Shown: positions 37,139 to 46,628 of the stretch, one piece after another
How the letters are laid out: the number at the start of each line of letters is the position of its first letter
Numbering within the stretch: position 1 is the stretch's first letter
DNA from: Bradyrhizobium forestalis
Lineage (GTDB): Bacteria > Pseudomonadota > Alphaproteobacteria > Rhizobiales > Xanthobacteraceae
Reading direction: 5' to 3'
DNA: 64,000 bases
NCBI RefSeq assembly: GCF_002795245.1
Contig: NZ_PGVG01000011.1
Coordinates: forward strand, 154,202 to 218,201
The notes under the pieces: generated by a model
What the model was told of the DNA's origin: nothing
The model's database searches: none
What the model saw: the letters and a program-made list of their open reading frames with translations, nothing else
Position numbers and translations under genes: made by a program

Positions 37139-37912
37139 ATGCGTCCCCTGGATCCCGTGACATCGAGGCAGCGCCTGGTCTATGGCCTTGCGTTCTTCGT
37201 GCTGTTCGTTGCCCTCTGGTCCTGGGCGACCTTCGGCGGCCATGTGTCGAAGACCTTCCTCGCCAACCCGCTGACCATGATGCAGGAAGGTTTTGAGCTG
37301 CTGACCAAGCAGGGCTTCGTATTCGACATCGGCATGACGATCTGGCGCGTCGTCGGCGGCTTTGCACTCGCGGCAGCCATTGCGGTGCCGCTCGGCGTGC
37401 TGATGGGCGCCTACAAGCCGGTCGAAGCTTTCCTCGAACCGTTCGTGTCCTTCGCTCGTTATTTGCCCGCCTCCGCCTTCATCCCGCTGCTGATCCTGTG
37501 GGCCGGCATCGGCGAGCTGCAAAAGCTGCTCGTCATCTTCATCGGCTCGGTGTTCCAGGTCATCCTGATGGTCGCGGTGACCGTCGGTGCGACGCGGCGC
37601 GATCTGGTCGAGGCCGCCTATACGTTAGGTGCGAGCGACCGCGGCATCATCCGCCGCGTGCTGCTGCCCTCCTCCGCGCCGGAGATCGCCGAAATCCTGC
37701 GGCTGGTGCTGGGCTGGGCCTGGACCTACGTCATCGTCGCCGAGCTGATCGGCTCGTCCTCGGGCATCGGTCACATGATCACCGACAGCCAGGCGCTGCT
37801 CAACACCGGCCAGATCATCTTCGGCATCATCGTGATCGGACTGATCGGCCTGATCTCGGACTTCCTGTTCAAGGCGTTCAATGCCTGGCTGTTTCCCTGG
37901 AAGCTCGCATGA
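37139..37912 (+). CDS. NitT/TauT-type ABC transporter permease
   Basis: 257-residue inner-membrane protein with about six hydrophobic segments. The coupling loop reads EAAYTLGASDRGIIRRVLLP, the usual EAA motif of the SsuC/TauC group. The ATG at 37139 follows the hairpin; the stop overlaps the ATPase start (ATGA). Confidence 0.93.
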   Translation: MRPLDPVTSRQRLVYGLAFFVLFVALWSWATFGGHVSKTFLANPLTMMQEGFELLTKQGFVFDIGMTIWRVVGGFALAAAIAVPLGVLMGAYKPVEAFLEPFVSFARYLPASAFIPLLILWAGIGELQKLLVIFIGSVFQVILMVAVTVGATRRDLVEAAYTLGASDRGIIRRVLLPSSAPEIAEILRLVLGWAWTYVIVAELIGSSSGIGHMITDSQALLNTGQIIFGIIVIGLIGLISDFLFKAFNAWLFPWKLA

Positions 37913-38694
37913 CCACCCTCAAGATCGAACAGGTCTCACGCACCTTCCCCGCACGACACGGCAATGCGCCGACCAGGGCGCTTGAGCCGACCGACCTCAC
38001 CATCGCCAACAACGACTTCGTCACCATCCTCGGCCCCTCCGGCTGCGGCAAGTCCACGCTGCTGCGCATCGTCGCGGGCCTCGATCGTCCGACCAGCGGC
38101 CGCGTCACGCTCGACGGACGCGAGGTGACCGGCCCGGGCGCCGATCGCGGCATGGTGTTCCAGTCCTACACGCTGTTCCCCTGGCTGACGGTGCGCGAGA
38201 ACATCGCCTTCGGCCTGCGCGAGCGTGGCGTGTCCGAGGCGGAGCGAAACAAGATCGCGGATGCCTTCATCCGCCAAGTCGGACTGTCTGGCTTCGAGAA
38301 CCACTGGCCAAAACAGCTCTCCGGCGGCATGCAGCAGCGCACCGCGATTGCGCGCGCGCTCGCCAATGATCCAAAAATCCTGCTGCTCGACGAGCCCTTC
38401 GGCGCGCTCGACAATCAGACCCGCGCCCTAATGCAGGAGATGCTGCTCGGCATCTGGGAACGCGACCAGAAGACCGTGCTGTTCGTGACCCACGATATCG
38501 AGGAAGCCATCTTCCTCGGCAGCCGCGTCATCGTGATGAGCGCGCGCCCCGGCCGGATCAAGGCCGAGATCAATGTGGACCTGCCGCATCCGCGCTCCTA
38601 CAAGATCAAGACCACGCCGGAATTCGTCCAGCTCAAGGAACGGCTGGTCGAGGAGATCCGCACCGAGGCGCTCAAGGTTGCCGAAAATGCCTGA
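37909..38694 (+). CDS. NitT/TauT-type ABC transporter ATPase
   Basis: 261 residues. Walker A GPSGCGKSTLLRIVAGL, signature LSGGMQQRTAIARALA and Walker B ILLLDEPFGALD with the switch FVTHDIEEA. The VMSARPGRIKAEINVDLPHP tail is typical of SsuB/TauB-like ATPases. It overlaps the following hydrolase gene by 8 bases. Confidence 0.94.
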   Translation: MTTLKIEQVSRTFPARHGNAPTRALEPTDLTIANNDFVTILGPSGCGKSTLLRIVAGLDRPTSGRVTLDGREVTGPGADRGMVFQSYTLFPWLTVRENIAFGLRERGVSEAERNKIADAFIRQVGLSGFENHWPKQLSGGMQQRTAIARALANDPKILLLDEPFGALDNQTRALMQEMLLGIWERDQKTVLFVTHDIEEAIFLGSRVIVMSARPGRIKAEINVDLPHPRSYKIKTTPEFVQLKERLVEEIRTEALKVAENA

Positions 38695-39919
38695 TACCCC
38701 GCCCCGCGCCGACGGCAATCGCGTCCTCGCCGACCTCAATGCACTGCGCGCCATCGGCGCCTACAAGACCGGTGTGCACAAGCCGACCTTCTCGGAGCCG
38801 CACAAGCTGTCCCTGGAGTGGCTGGTTCAGAAGCTGCCCGAGGCCAACCTCTCGGCGACGATTGACGGCATTGGCAATGTCTTCGGGGCGAGCGCGAAGC
38901 CCGGGCCGAAGCTGTTGGCGGGATCGCATCTGGAAAGCCAGAACTATGCCGGCTGGCTCGATGGCCCGCTCGGCGTCATCTACGCGCTCGAGGCGGCGCG
39001 CATGCTCAATACCGATCCATCGCTGAAGGGCGCGGTCGAAGTCGCCGCCTGGTGCGACGAGGAGGGACATTTCGGCCATTTCCTCGGCTCGCGCTCCTAT
39101 GTCGGACAGGTCACCGAGGCCGACATCGATACCGCACGCGACCGCACCAGCGGTCGCACCATGCGTGATGCCCTCGCCGACATGGGGCTCGCCGGACGCC
39201 CGCGCATCGCCGCCGAGCCGGGACGGCACGTCGGATATCTGGAGGCGCATATCGAGCAGGGCGACACGCTCGAGAGCGGCCGCCTCGCGATCGGCGTCGT
39301 GACCTCCATCGTCGGCATCTGGCAGTACCAGATCAATTTTACCGGCGAGCAGAACCACGCCGGCACCACACGTATGGCGGTGCGCAAGGATGCTGGCCTG
39401 GCGCTGGCCAAGTTCTGCGTGGCGATCGACGAACGCTTTCCGGCGGCCTGCGGCCCGCGCACGGTCTGGACCACCGGTCGCATCACGCTCGATCCGGGCG
39501 CGCCGAGCATCATTTCGGGTGGCGCGGAAATGCTGTTCCAGATCCGCGACGACGATCCGGCGGCGATCGCGCGGCTGGAGCAATTGCTGCGGACCATGGC
39601 GGACGAAGCCAGTGCGAACGGCCCCTGCAGCGTCACCGTTGCGAAGCTGCGCACTGGTGCGCCCGCCATGATGAATTCCGGCTTTCAGGATGCGATCGAA
39701 GCCGCGAGCAAGGCCGTCGCCGGCGGCCGGTCCATCCGTATGCCCAGCGGCGCCGGGCACGATGCGCAGATGCTCGCGACCGTCATGCCCGCGGGCATGC
39801 TGTTCGTGCCGTCGATCGGCGGCATCAGCCATCACTGGACCGAGAACACGGCGGATGCCGATATCGTCACCGGCGCGCAGGTGTTCGTCGACGCCTGCCG
39901 GCGGATCCTCGGCGGCTAG
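38687..39919 (+). CDS. M20-family amidohydrolase (N-carbamoyl-amino acid hydrolase / allantoate amidohydrolase type)
   Basis: 410 residues, ATG at 38687 within the end of the ATPase gene. Metal-site blocks are GSHLESQNYAGWLDG (Glu where relatives usually have Asp after His-Leu), CDEEGHFGHFLGS, EAHIEQGDTLE, QNHAGTTRMAVRKDA and MPSGAGHDAQM. Family members cleave N-carbamoyl or N-acyl groups, allantoate or formylaminopyrimidine. The tight link to an importer and to hutFC suggests it acts on the imported compound; removal of formyl from N-formylglutamate is a speculative alternative given that hutG is missing here. Confidence 0.88.
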   Translation: MPDTPPRADGNRVLADLNALRAIGAYKTGVHKPTFSEPHKLSLEWLVQKLPEANLSATIDGIGNVFGASAKPGPKLLAGSHLESQNYAGWLDGPLGVIYALEAARMLNTDPSLKGAVEVAAWCDEEGHFGHFLGSRSYVGQVTEADIDTARDRTSGRTMRDALADMGLAGRPRIAAEPGRHVGYLEAHIEQGDTLESGRLAIGVVTSIVGIWQYQINFTGEQNHAGTTRMAVRKDAGLALAKFCVAIDERFPAACGPRTVWTTGRITLDPGAPSIISGGAEMLFQIRDDDPAAIARLEQLLRTMADEASANGPCSVTVAKLRTGAPAMMNSGFQDAIEAASKAVAGGRSIRMPSGAGHDAQMLATVMPAGMLFVPSIGGISHHWTENTADADIVTGAQVFVDACRRILGG

Positions 39920-39951
39920 AGCGATCTGCGGGCCAAACGCCGTGCGAGCGG

Positions 39952-39987
39952 CCCCGGATTACGCTTTCGCTCCATCCGGGCTACGGG
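39952..39987. repeat. Dispersed palindromic element of Bradyrhizobium type
   Basis: CCCGGAT (39953-39959) and ATCCGGG (39974-39980) flank a short loop and are followed by CTACGGG. I recognise this form, CCCGGATTACGC...ATCCGGGCTACG, as a common intergenic repeat in Bradyrhizobium genomes. It lies between the hydrolase and MFS genes. Confidence 0.6.
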
Positions 39988-40097
39988 AATCTGCTGAGGC
40001 ACGCACTGCGACAATATGAACGCACTGCCGACATAAAGTCGCGGCAATCGAAGGGCTTGTCGGCCGCCCCGCCCGCCCCTGCTTCCCCGGAGTTCTC

Positions 40098-41258
40098 ATG
40101 TCTTCTGCCGACCGGCCGGCGACCCGCCTTGCGACCCGGCTTGCCTTCCTCGTCGCGGGCTTTGGCATCGCGTGCTGGGCGCCGCTGGTGCCGTTCGCGA
40201 AAGCACGGCTCGCCGTCGACGACGGGGTCCTCGGGCTGCTCCTGCTCAGCCTCGGCATCGGCTCGGTCGTCGCGATGCTGCTGACCGGCGTTCTCAGCGC
40301 GCGCTACGGCAGCAGGCCGATCATCATCACAGGCGGGCTCGGTCTCACGCTGGTCCTGCCGCTGCTTGCGATCGCAAGCTCGCCCCCATCGCTGGCGCTG
40401 GCGCTCTTTGCGTTCGGCGCCGCGCTCGGCTCGATCGACGTCGCCATGAACATCCACGCCGTGGAAGTGGAGCGCGCCGCGGGTCACCCGCTGATGTCCG
40501 GCTTCCACGCCCTGTTCAGCATCGGCGGCTTCGCCGGATCCGCGCTGATGACGGCGCTTCTCTCGCTGCAACTCGGTGCCCTCGCCTGCACGCTGATTTG
40601 CTCCGTGCTGATGCTGATCGCGATGTTCGTGACCTGGCCGCGCCTGCTTCGCTCGGTGCAGGTGCAGGATGGTCCACTGTTCGTGCTGCCGCACGGATCG
40701 GTGCTGCTGCTCGCACTGCTCGGCGCCATTACCTTCCTGGTCGAAGGCGCGATGCTCGATTGGGGCGCGCTGCTCGTGATCGGCGCAGGGCTCGTCACCG
40801 AGGCGCAAGGCGGAGCCGGCTACATCGTGTTCTCCATCGCGATGACCATCGGCCGGCTCGGCGGCGACGCCGTCGTTGCGCGTATCGGGGACCGCACGAC
40901 ATTGCTCTGGGGCAGCCTCATAGCGATCGCGGGTTTTGTGGTCCTGCTCACAGCGCCCGTTGCGGCGATCGCCCTCGGCGGATTCCTGCTGATCGGGCTC
41001 GGCGCGTCAAATCTCGTGCCGGTGCTGTTTCGGCGGGCGGCGCGACAAACGGTGATGTCCACCGGGCTTGCGGTCGCGGCGATCACGACCGCGGGCTACG
41101 CAGGGGTCCTGATCGGCCCTGCCGGCGTGGGCTTCGTCGCAAGTCTTGGCGGATTGCCGATGGCATTTTGGCTGCTGGCCGCATTGATGGGTCTCGTCAC
41201 ACTGTCGGCGAGGATCGTCACGGCGGAGCAGCGCCAGATGTCGCACGTCGATGCGTGA
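40098..41258 (+). CDS. MFS transporter (YbjJ-like)
   Basis: 386 residues with about twelve hydrophobic segments. Motif A-like loops follow segment 2 (LSARYGSRPI) and segment 8 (ARIGDRTTLLWG). The pattern FGAALGSIDVAMNIHAVEVE after segment 4 and HPLMSGFHALFSIGGFAG match the YbjJ/fucose-permease-like branch. Substrate unknown. It stands alone, ~180 bp after the hydrolase gene. Confidence 0.88.
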   Translation: MSSADRPATRLATRLAFLVAGFGIACWAPLVPFAKARLAVDDGVLGLLLLSLGIGSVVAMLLTGVLSARYGSRPIIITGGLGLTLVLPLLAIASSPPSLALALFAFGAALGSIDVAMNIHAVEVERAAGHPLMSGFHALFSIGGFAGSALMTALLSLQLGALACTLICSVLMLIAMFVTWPRLLRSVQVQDGPLFVLPHGSVLLLALLGAITFLVEGAMLDWGALLVIGAGLVTEAQGGAGYIVFSIAMTIGRLGGDAVVARIGDRTTLLWGSLIAIAGFVVLLTAPVAAIALGGFLLIGLGASNLVPVLFRRAARQTVMSTGLAVAAITTAGYAGVLIGPAGVGFVASLGGLPMAFWLLAALMGLVTLSARIVTAEQRQMSHVDA

Positions 41259-41440
41259 GCGGCCTTGCGCCGAATTTACGGACGGAAAGGCCAGGAGCCG
41301 CAATGGTCCCATGCGAGGGCGCGAGCCCAGGCCATCGTCTTTGGCATGCCAACCTAAACCCTTCTTTCACAGGCACTATTTCGGCGGGCCGAAGCAAGCC
41401 CAGGCCATCTGTGCCAGTCTGTCTGCCATGCGGCTTTCGG

Positions 41441-41452
41441 CCAGTTTACTGG
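41441..41452. promoter_or_regulatory. Conserved dyad upstream of STAND regulator 1
   Basis: CCAGTTTACTGG is an inverted repeat (CCAGT/ACTGG) ending 63 bases before the GTG start at 41516. The same 12 bases, within 20 identical bases, occur 60 bases before the start of the paralogue at 46952. Candidate operator shared by both genes. Confidence 0.6.
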
Positions 41453-41515
41453 ACGCGTCGTTCTGCTAGACCACAACGAAATACCTTTTGACTCCCGTCG
41501 AGGGGGCAATGGCAC

Positions 41516-44359
41516 GTGCCAGCTCAAAGTAATCACGACTCGCACATTTCATTCGGGCCATTTCGGCTGTTTCCAAAGTCCCGGCTCCTGGAGAAGGAGG
41601 GGGCGCCGCTTCATATCGGCGGCCGCGCGCTCGATATTCTGATCTTGCTTGCCGAGCGCCCCGGTGAAGTCATCGACAAGAGGGAGCTGGTCAAGCGTAT
41701 CTGGGCCGACGTGAATGTCGACGAGGGCAGTCTGCGCTTCCACGTCGCAGCGCTGCGCAAGGCGCTCGGCGATACCGGCAAGTCGGCCCGTTATGTCCTC
41801 AATGTGCCTGGCCGCGGCTATTGCTTTGTCGCACCGTTCGCTCAAGCGGCTCCGCCGGTCCCCTCAACCTCAGCCGAAATCGTCACCCCTCGCTCCCTGC
41901 CTGCTCAGCTTGCAAAGATGATCGGACGAGAGGAGGTGATCGAAAAGATTTCAACCGGATTGACGCTGCATCGCTTCATGACGGTGGTCGGCCCGGGCGG
42001 CATCGGCAAGACGGCCGTCGCCGTCACGGTCGGGCATCGCCGCTCGGCGGATTTCGGCGGACGCGTCTTCTTCGTCGATTTCGGTCCGCTCCGGGACGCC
42101 GGCCATGTCACGACCACCATCGCCTCGGTCCTCGGACTGACCGTCAGCGCGGAGGACCCGACGCCGGCCATTCTGACATTCCTGAGGACCGGACCGATCC
42201 TGCTGATCTTCGACAGTTGCGAGCATGTGCTGGACACGCTGGCTCCATTCGTCGAACGCATCGTTCGCGAAGCACCGCAGCTTCGCGTTCTCGCGACCAG
42301 TCGCGAGTCGTTCCGCAGCGAAGGCGAGCGGATCTTTCGGCTGTTCCCGCTGGATTGTCCGCCGGAGCGGGAGAGCCTCGATGTCGCCGAGGTCCTCGCC
42401 TACCCCGCGGCTCAGCTCTTCGTCGAACGCATCGCGCAGAGCTCGGGTCCGTTCCAGCTCAGCGCCGAAGAGGCGCCGCTGGTGGCGAACATCTGCCGGC
42501 GCCTCGACGGCATTGCGCTGGCGATCGAGCTCGCGGCGGGCCGTGTCAATGCGTACGGCATCGCCGGCACGGCCTCCCTGCTCGACAGCCGCTTTTCGCT
42601 GCAATGGCGGGGGCGGCGCACGGCCGTGCCGCGGCACCAGACGCTCGCCGCGGCCCTCGACTGGAGCTACGACCTGCTGCCTCCGGCGGAAAGCGCCACC
42701 TTGCGGCGACTGTCGGTGTTTGCCGGACCGTTCGCGCCGGAGGCCGCCGCCGCGGTCGCATCCGGCGATGGCCTCAGCACCTCGGAGACTTTGGAAGCCA
42801 TCGACAGCCTGGTCACCAAATCGCTGATCTCGCCATCCGGTTCGCGGGCGCTGCGCTATCGCCTGCTCGACACCACGCGCGCCTACGCGCTCGGAAAGCT
42901 GAACGAGCTCGGTGAACTCAGGCAGTTCGCGCGGCGCCATGCCGAACATTTTCGAGATTTCTTCGAGCACGCGGAGGCCGATACATCGACACCGCTGCCC
43001 GAATGGCTGAGCATCTATGCGGGCGAGCTCGACAATGTGCGCGCGGCGCTGGATTGGGCCTTCGCGCCCGACGGCGACGCAAGGCTCGGTGTCGCGCTGA
43101 CTGCGGCCGCGGTCACGCTGTGGGTGCGCCTTTCGTTGTTCGCCGAATGCCGCGAACGCACCAGAACGGCGCTTGCAGCGCTCGGAGACACCGACGGCGA
43201 CGATCGCATCCGCATGCAGCTGCTGTCGGCGCTCGGCTGGTCACTGATGTATGGCGAGGGCCGCGCGCGCGAGGCGCGCCCGATCCTGGAGACGACTCTC
43301 GCGCTGGCGGACAGGCTCGACGACAAGGATTTCCGCCTGCGCGCGCTGTGGGGCCTGTGCATCGACCAGTTCAACAATGGGCAGTTCGGCAAGGCCCGTG
43401 CGTTCGCCGATCGTTTTGCGGGCGCGGCCGCGAACTCCCCTGATAAGACCGACCTCATGCTGGGCGACCGGCTGATGGCCGTCGCGCTGCACTATCTCGG
43501 CGACCAGAACGACGCGCGGCAGCGCATCGACCGGGTCAATGCATCGCTGCACGTGCTAGCGGAGAAGCCGAAGATCTTCCCGCTCGATCTCAGGATCTCG
43601 ACGCAATATTTCCGGGCGCGCATCCTGTGGCTGCAGGGTCTCGCCGACCAGGCCCAGGCGCTGGCGGCAAGAAACATCGAGGAGGGCCGGGCCAACGGCC
43701 ACGCCCTGACCTTCTGCAGCGTGCTGGGACAGGCCGCCTGCCCGATCGCCTTCTGGGCCGGCGATCTCGACGCCGCGGGACGCCACGGCAGCGAGCTGCT
43801 CGAGCACACCGAGCGGCACGCGATCCGGCTGTGGGGCCTGTGGGCAAGGGCCTTCAATGCGGCAGTCGTCGCCAAGCGCGGCGACGTCGCGATCGGCCTG
43901 CCGCTGCTGCGCGAAGAACTCAATCGCGCCGGCGATGCGCGCTTCCTGCCGCGCTTTCTTCCGCTGCTTGGCGAACTGGCGGCGTGCTTTGGCGAAGCCG
44001 ACCAGTTCGACCGCGGCCTCGACGTCATCGAGGACGTCCTGACCCGCTGCAACGACCGGCAGGAGCTCTGGTATCTGCCGGAACTGATCCGTATCAAGGG
44101 AGAGTTGATGCTCGGGAGCGCGCGGCATTCGGAGGACGCCGAGCCACGCTTTCGCGAGGCCATGGAGATTGCCGGCCGGCAGGGTGCGCGCTTCTGGGAG
44201 TTGCGCTGCGCGATCAGCCTCGCGCGGCTCAAGATGGGGGCCGGCCGGAATGCGGACGCTCTGGCGGTTCTGAAGAATGCCTCCGGATCACTCACGGAGG
44301 GCGCCGAAATCGCCGACATGCGCACCGCGCGCGCGTTGATGGTGCAACTCCGGAACTGA
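41516..44359 (+). CDS. Winged-helix / STAND ATPase / TPR transcriptional regulator, copy 1
   Basis: 947 residues from the GTG at 41516 (AGGGGG about ten bases before). Residues ~10-107 are an OmpR-type winged helix (ISFGPFRLFPKSRLL to VPGRGYCFVAP). Residues ~130-460 form a STAND/NB-ARC-like ATPase: Walker A GPGGIGKT at 159-166, Walker B ILLIFDSCEHVLD near 229-241, and the sensor LATSRES. From ~480 on, helical repeats of TPR type presumably sense a signal or partner. The protein is soluble. The DNA-binding domain comes first, as in CadC-like and SARP-like regulators. Near-identical in its first ~450 residues to the gene at 46952-49795. Targets unknown; nearby msrA, osmC-like and VOC genes are candidates. 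Confidence 0.85.
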   Translation: MPAQSNHDSHISFGPFRLFPKSRLLEKEGAPLHIGGRALDILILLAERPGEVIDKRELVKRIWADVNVDEGSLRFHVAALRKALGDTGKSARYVLNVPGRGYCFVAPFAQAAPPVPSTSAEIVTPRSLPAQLAKMIGREEVIEKISTGLTLHRFMTVVGPGGIGKTAVAVTVGHRRSADFGGRVFFVDFGPLRDAGHVTTTIASVLGLTVSAEDPTPAILTFLRTGPILLIFDSCEHVLDTLAPFVERIVREAPQLRVLATSRESFRSEGERIFRLFPLDCPPERESLDVAEVLAYPAAQLFVERIAQSSGPFQLSAEEAPLVANICRRLDGIALAIELAAGRVNAYGIAGTASLLDSRFSLQWRGRRTAVPRHQTLAAALDWSYDLLPPAESATLRRLSVFAGPFAPEAAAAVASGDGLSTSETLEAIDSLVTKSLISPSGSRALRYRLLDTTRAYALGKLNELGELRQFARRHAEHFRDFFEHAEADTSTPLPEWLSIYAGELDNVRAALDWAFAPDGDARLGVALTAAAVTLWVRLSLFAECRERTRTALAALGDTDGDDRIRMQLLSALGWSLMYGEGRAREARPILETTLALADRLDDKDFRLRALWGLCIDQFNNGQFGKARAFADRFAGAAANSPDKTDLMLGDRLMAVALHYLGDQNDARQRIDRVNASLHVLAEKPKIFPLDLRISTQYFRARILWLQGLADQAQALAARNIEEGRANGHALTFCSVLGQAACPIAFWAGDLDAAGRHGSELLEHTERHAIRLWGLWARAFNAAVVAKRGDVAIGLPLLREELNRAGDARFLPRFLPLLGELAACFGEADQFDRGLDVIEDVLTRCNDRQELWYLPELIRIKGELMLGSARHSEDAEPRFREAMEIAGRQGARFWELRCAISLARLKMGAGRNADALAVLKNASGSLTEGAEIADMRTARALMVQLRN

Positions 44360-44382
44360 CCGCGCACCGGCACTGATGCGCG

Positions 44383-44898
44383 CTAACCTCCAACCGCAGC
44401 CGCGCGCCGCGGCAGCTGCCAGTCGGGCCGGATGAAGTGGCAGGTGTAGCCGTCAGGATAACGTTCGAGATAATCCTGATGCTCGGGCTCGGCTTCCCAA
44501 AACTCGGCTGCGGGCGCGACCTCGGTCACCACTTTGCCGGGCCACAGGCCAGACGCCTCGACGTCGGCAATGGTGTCTTCGGCGATCCGCTTCTGCTCCT
44601 CGCTCGTGTAGAAGATCGCCGATCGGTAGCTGGTGCCGAGATCATTGCCTTGGCGATTGAGCGTGGTGGGATCATGGATCTGGAAGAAGAACTCCAGCAT
44701 GGTGCGGAAGCTGGTCTTGGCGGGATCGAACATGATCTCGATCGCTTCGGCATGGCCTTCGTGATTGCGGTAGGTGGCGTTCTTCACGTGCCCACCGGTG
44801 TAACCAACGCGGGTGGAGATCACGCCCGGCTGCTTCCGGATCAGGTCCTGCATGCCCCAGAAGCAGCCTCCGGCCAAAACTGCGCGCTCTGTCGTCAT
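44383..44898 (-). CDS. msrA: Peptide methionine sulfoxide reductase MsrA
   Basis: Reduces methionine S-sulfoxide in oxidised proteins. 171 residues with catalytic Cys12 in GGCFWG; a second cysteine near the end (GYTCHFIRP) may act in recycling. The block [20 protein letters not shown] is characteristic. Downstream of and opposite to STAND regulator 1. Confidence 0.96.
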   Translation of the reverse strand: MTTERAVLAGGCFWGMQDLIRKQPGVISTRVGYTGGHVKNATYRNHEGHAEAIEIMFDPAKTSFRTMLEFFFQIHDPTTLNRQGNDLGTSYRSAIFYTSEEQKRIAEDTIADVEASGLWPGKVVTEVAPAAEFWEAEPEHQDYLERYPDGYTCHFIRPDWQLPRRAAAVGG

Positions 44899-44950
44899 CT
44901 GTCCGCTCCCAATTGATCGCGTTGTCCGTTCTGCATCGGTCGATCATATA

Positions 44951-45020
44951 GGCTTTCGGCCGCCCGGCCGAAAGCCACGCATTGCACGCGTGTCCACCCG
45001 GTTCCTAGAACCGGATGGAC
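44951..45020 (-). terminator. Two consecutive hairpins between osmC-like gene and msrA
   Basis: The first met after the osmC-like stop pairs 44992-45004 with 45008-45020 (13 bp, one mismatch, 3-base loop). The second pairs 44951-44961 with 44966-44976 (11 bp, perfect, 4-base loop) and is followed on the minus strand by TATATG. There is no long T-run. They probably end the osmC-like transcript. Confidence 0.55.
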
Positions 45021-45035
45021 CCAAAGCGATCACCG

Positions 45036-45458
45036 CTAAACCAGCTTGGCGTCGAGCGTGATCGCGGCGTTGAGCACCTTCGAGACCGGGCAGTTCTTCT
45101 CGGCCTCGCCGGCGAGGCGGGCGAAACCAGCTTCATCCAGGTTCGGCACCTTAGCGCGCAGGGTCAGCGCGGATTTGCTGATCTTGAATCCCTTGCCCTC
45201 GGGCTCGAGCGTGACGGCTGCTTCCGTCGAAAGCTCATCCGGCGTGAATCCTGCCATCTGAAGGCCGAAGGCCAACGCCATGGTGAAGCAGCCGGCATGG
45301 GCTGCGGCGATCAATTCCTCGGGATTGGTCCCCTTCTCGCTCTCGAAGCGGGTCTTGAACGAATAGGGCGTGCCGGCAAGCACGCCGGATTCGCTCGACA
45401 GCTGGCCCGTGCCATCGCGACCAGTGCCCTTCCAGACTGCTGTTGCCTTGCGGATCAT
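45036..45458 (-). CDS. OsmC-family peroxiredoxin
   Basis: Thiol-dependent organic hydroperoxide reductase, 140 residues from the ATG at 45458 (AAGGAGAA site). The two redox cysteines are Cys57 (AHAGCFTMAL) and Cys123 (EKNCPVSKVL), the OsmC spacing. It forms a protective group with msrA on the same strand between the twin regulators. Confidence 0.93.
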   Translation of the reverse strand: MIRKATAVWKGTGRDGTGQLSSESGVLAGTPYSFKTRFESEKGTNPEELIAAAHAGCFTMALAFGLQMAGFTPDELSTEAAVTLEPEGKGFKISKSALTLRAKVPNLDEAGFARLAGEAEKNCPVSKVLNAAITLDAKLV

Positions 45459-45625
45459 TTCAGTTCTCCTTGTTTGATTTCAGCACTGGCGCTCGGTACC
45501 GGAGGAAAGCGACATTGGCACGACCGCCTATCGTGCTCCCAACCGATCGAGCGCTGCAGCGGTTCCGTCAGGTCCCGATCTCCCCCACGTGGAAGCCGAG
45601 CCGGCTCTCCGAGAATGCAGTTGCT

Positions 45626-46315
45626 TCAGGTTGGCAGCTCCTGGCCGGCCTGCTCACGCACGATGTAGTCGGCGTACCAGTCCGCCCAGTTCTCGTCGTG
45701 ACCGCCGATGCGCTTCTCGTGCTCGCCATGGGCCACGGAGGCGCGGCGCAGCGCCGCGGCGAGATCAGTTTGCGATGCGAATGTCGTGTCGCCTGCCGCG
45801 ATGCGCCCGGGCAACCGTGTCGTGACCTCCTGGAACAGCCAGCCATTCCCGTCGGGATCGCTGAACGAGGCGAATGAGCTGTAGCTGCCGCGTTTCGGGT
45901 CGACACCGCCGACCCGAACGCTGCCGAACAGATAGGGCTCATCGGGCCCTGTATGAACGTCGCCGGCACCGTGGAATGGCGCGCTGACCGCGACGCCGCG
46001 GTCGAGCAGGTCCTGCCGGGCTGCCTCCAGATCGGGGACGATCAGGTACAGGCCTCGCGCCGAGCCGGGCGCTGCGGCCGTCACGTTCCTGCCGAAGATC
46101 ACCGAGCAGGCCGAGCCGGGCGGCGTGAACTGGATGACGCGCCAGTCGTTGCCCGAGGTGAAATCGGCGTCGAGCCGCCAGCCAAGGCGCGCGTAGAACG
46201 CCTTGGCGCGATCCACGTCGGACACCGGAATGACGACGACTTCGAACTTCATATCAGCGCTGCGCGATGTCGAGGGCTTGGTCCCGGTTTCGCGGTCGAT
46301 TTCGATGGTGGTCAT
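45626..46315 (-). CDS. VOC-family (glyoxalase-like) protein
   Basis: 229 residues from the ATG at 46315 (GGGAG site); upstream codons to 46357 are less likely. The VOC domain covers ~residues 20-150: VVVIPVSDVDRAKAFYARLG, then RVIQFTPPGSACSVIFG and FSDPDGNGWLFQEVTTRLPG. The ~75-residue tail (ALRRASVAHGEHEKRIGGHD ENWADWYADYIV, in two pieces) is often seen fused to such domains. Substrate unknown; may handle reactive aldehydes or act in resistance. Confidence 0.85.
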   Translation of the reverse strand: MTTIEIDRETGTKPSTSRSADMKFEVVVIPVSDVDRAKAFYARLGWRLDADFTSGNDWRVIQFTPPGSACSVIFGRNVTAAAPGSARGLYLIVPDLEAARQDLLDRGVAVSAPFHGAGDVHTGPDEPYLFGSVRVGGVDPKRGSYSSFASFSDPDGNGWLFQEVTTRLPGRIAAGDTTFASQTDLAAALRRASVAHGEHEKRIGGHDENWADWYADYIVREQAGQELPT

Positions 46316-46375
46316 GTCGAACTCCCGTGGTGTGAGTTGAGGCTGTCCTTCATGCAACGGCCGGCATTACGATGG

Positions 46376-46628
46376 TCACAGGAGCTGATAGAGCCCGCCG
46401 AAGGCGACGATGCGCCGCTCGAGCCGGTCCACCGCCAGCGACACGTCCCTCGTAGCCGCACGTGAAGTCGCGACGGACTGACGCACCCAGCAGCGTCAGC
46501 GTGTTCTTCATGTGATGGTGGGACTCCCGCAGCACGAGCTCCCAATCACGCGATCGATCATCGAGACTGGCAACGAACTGAGGTCGAACGACACGGTCGT
46601 TCGGCCGAGCGCCGATACCGGACATCAT
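46376..46628 (-). pseudogene. Frameshifted fragment of a sensor histidine kinase (HWE/HisKA_2 type)
   Basis: One frame reads ELVLRESHHHMKNTLTLLGA and SVRRDF, a good match to the phosphoacceptor box of HWE/HisKA_2 kinases (ESHHRxKN). After a frame change near 46455-46470 another frame continues AATRDVSLAVDRLERRIVAF then GGLYQLL and a stop. Both the sensor part and the ATP-binding domain are missing. It is a decayed remnant just upstream of STAND regulator 2 on the other strand. Confidence 0.6.
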
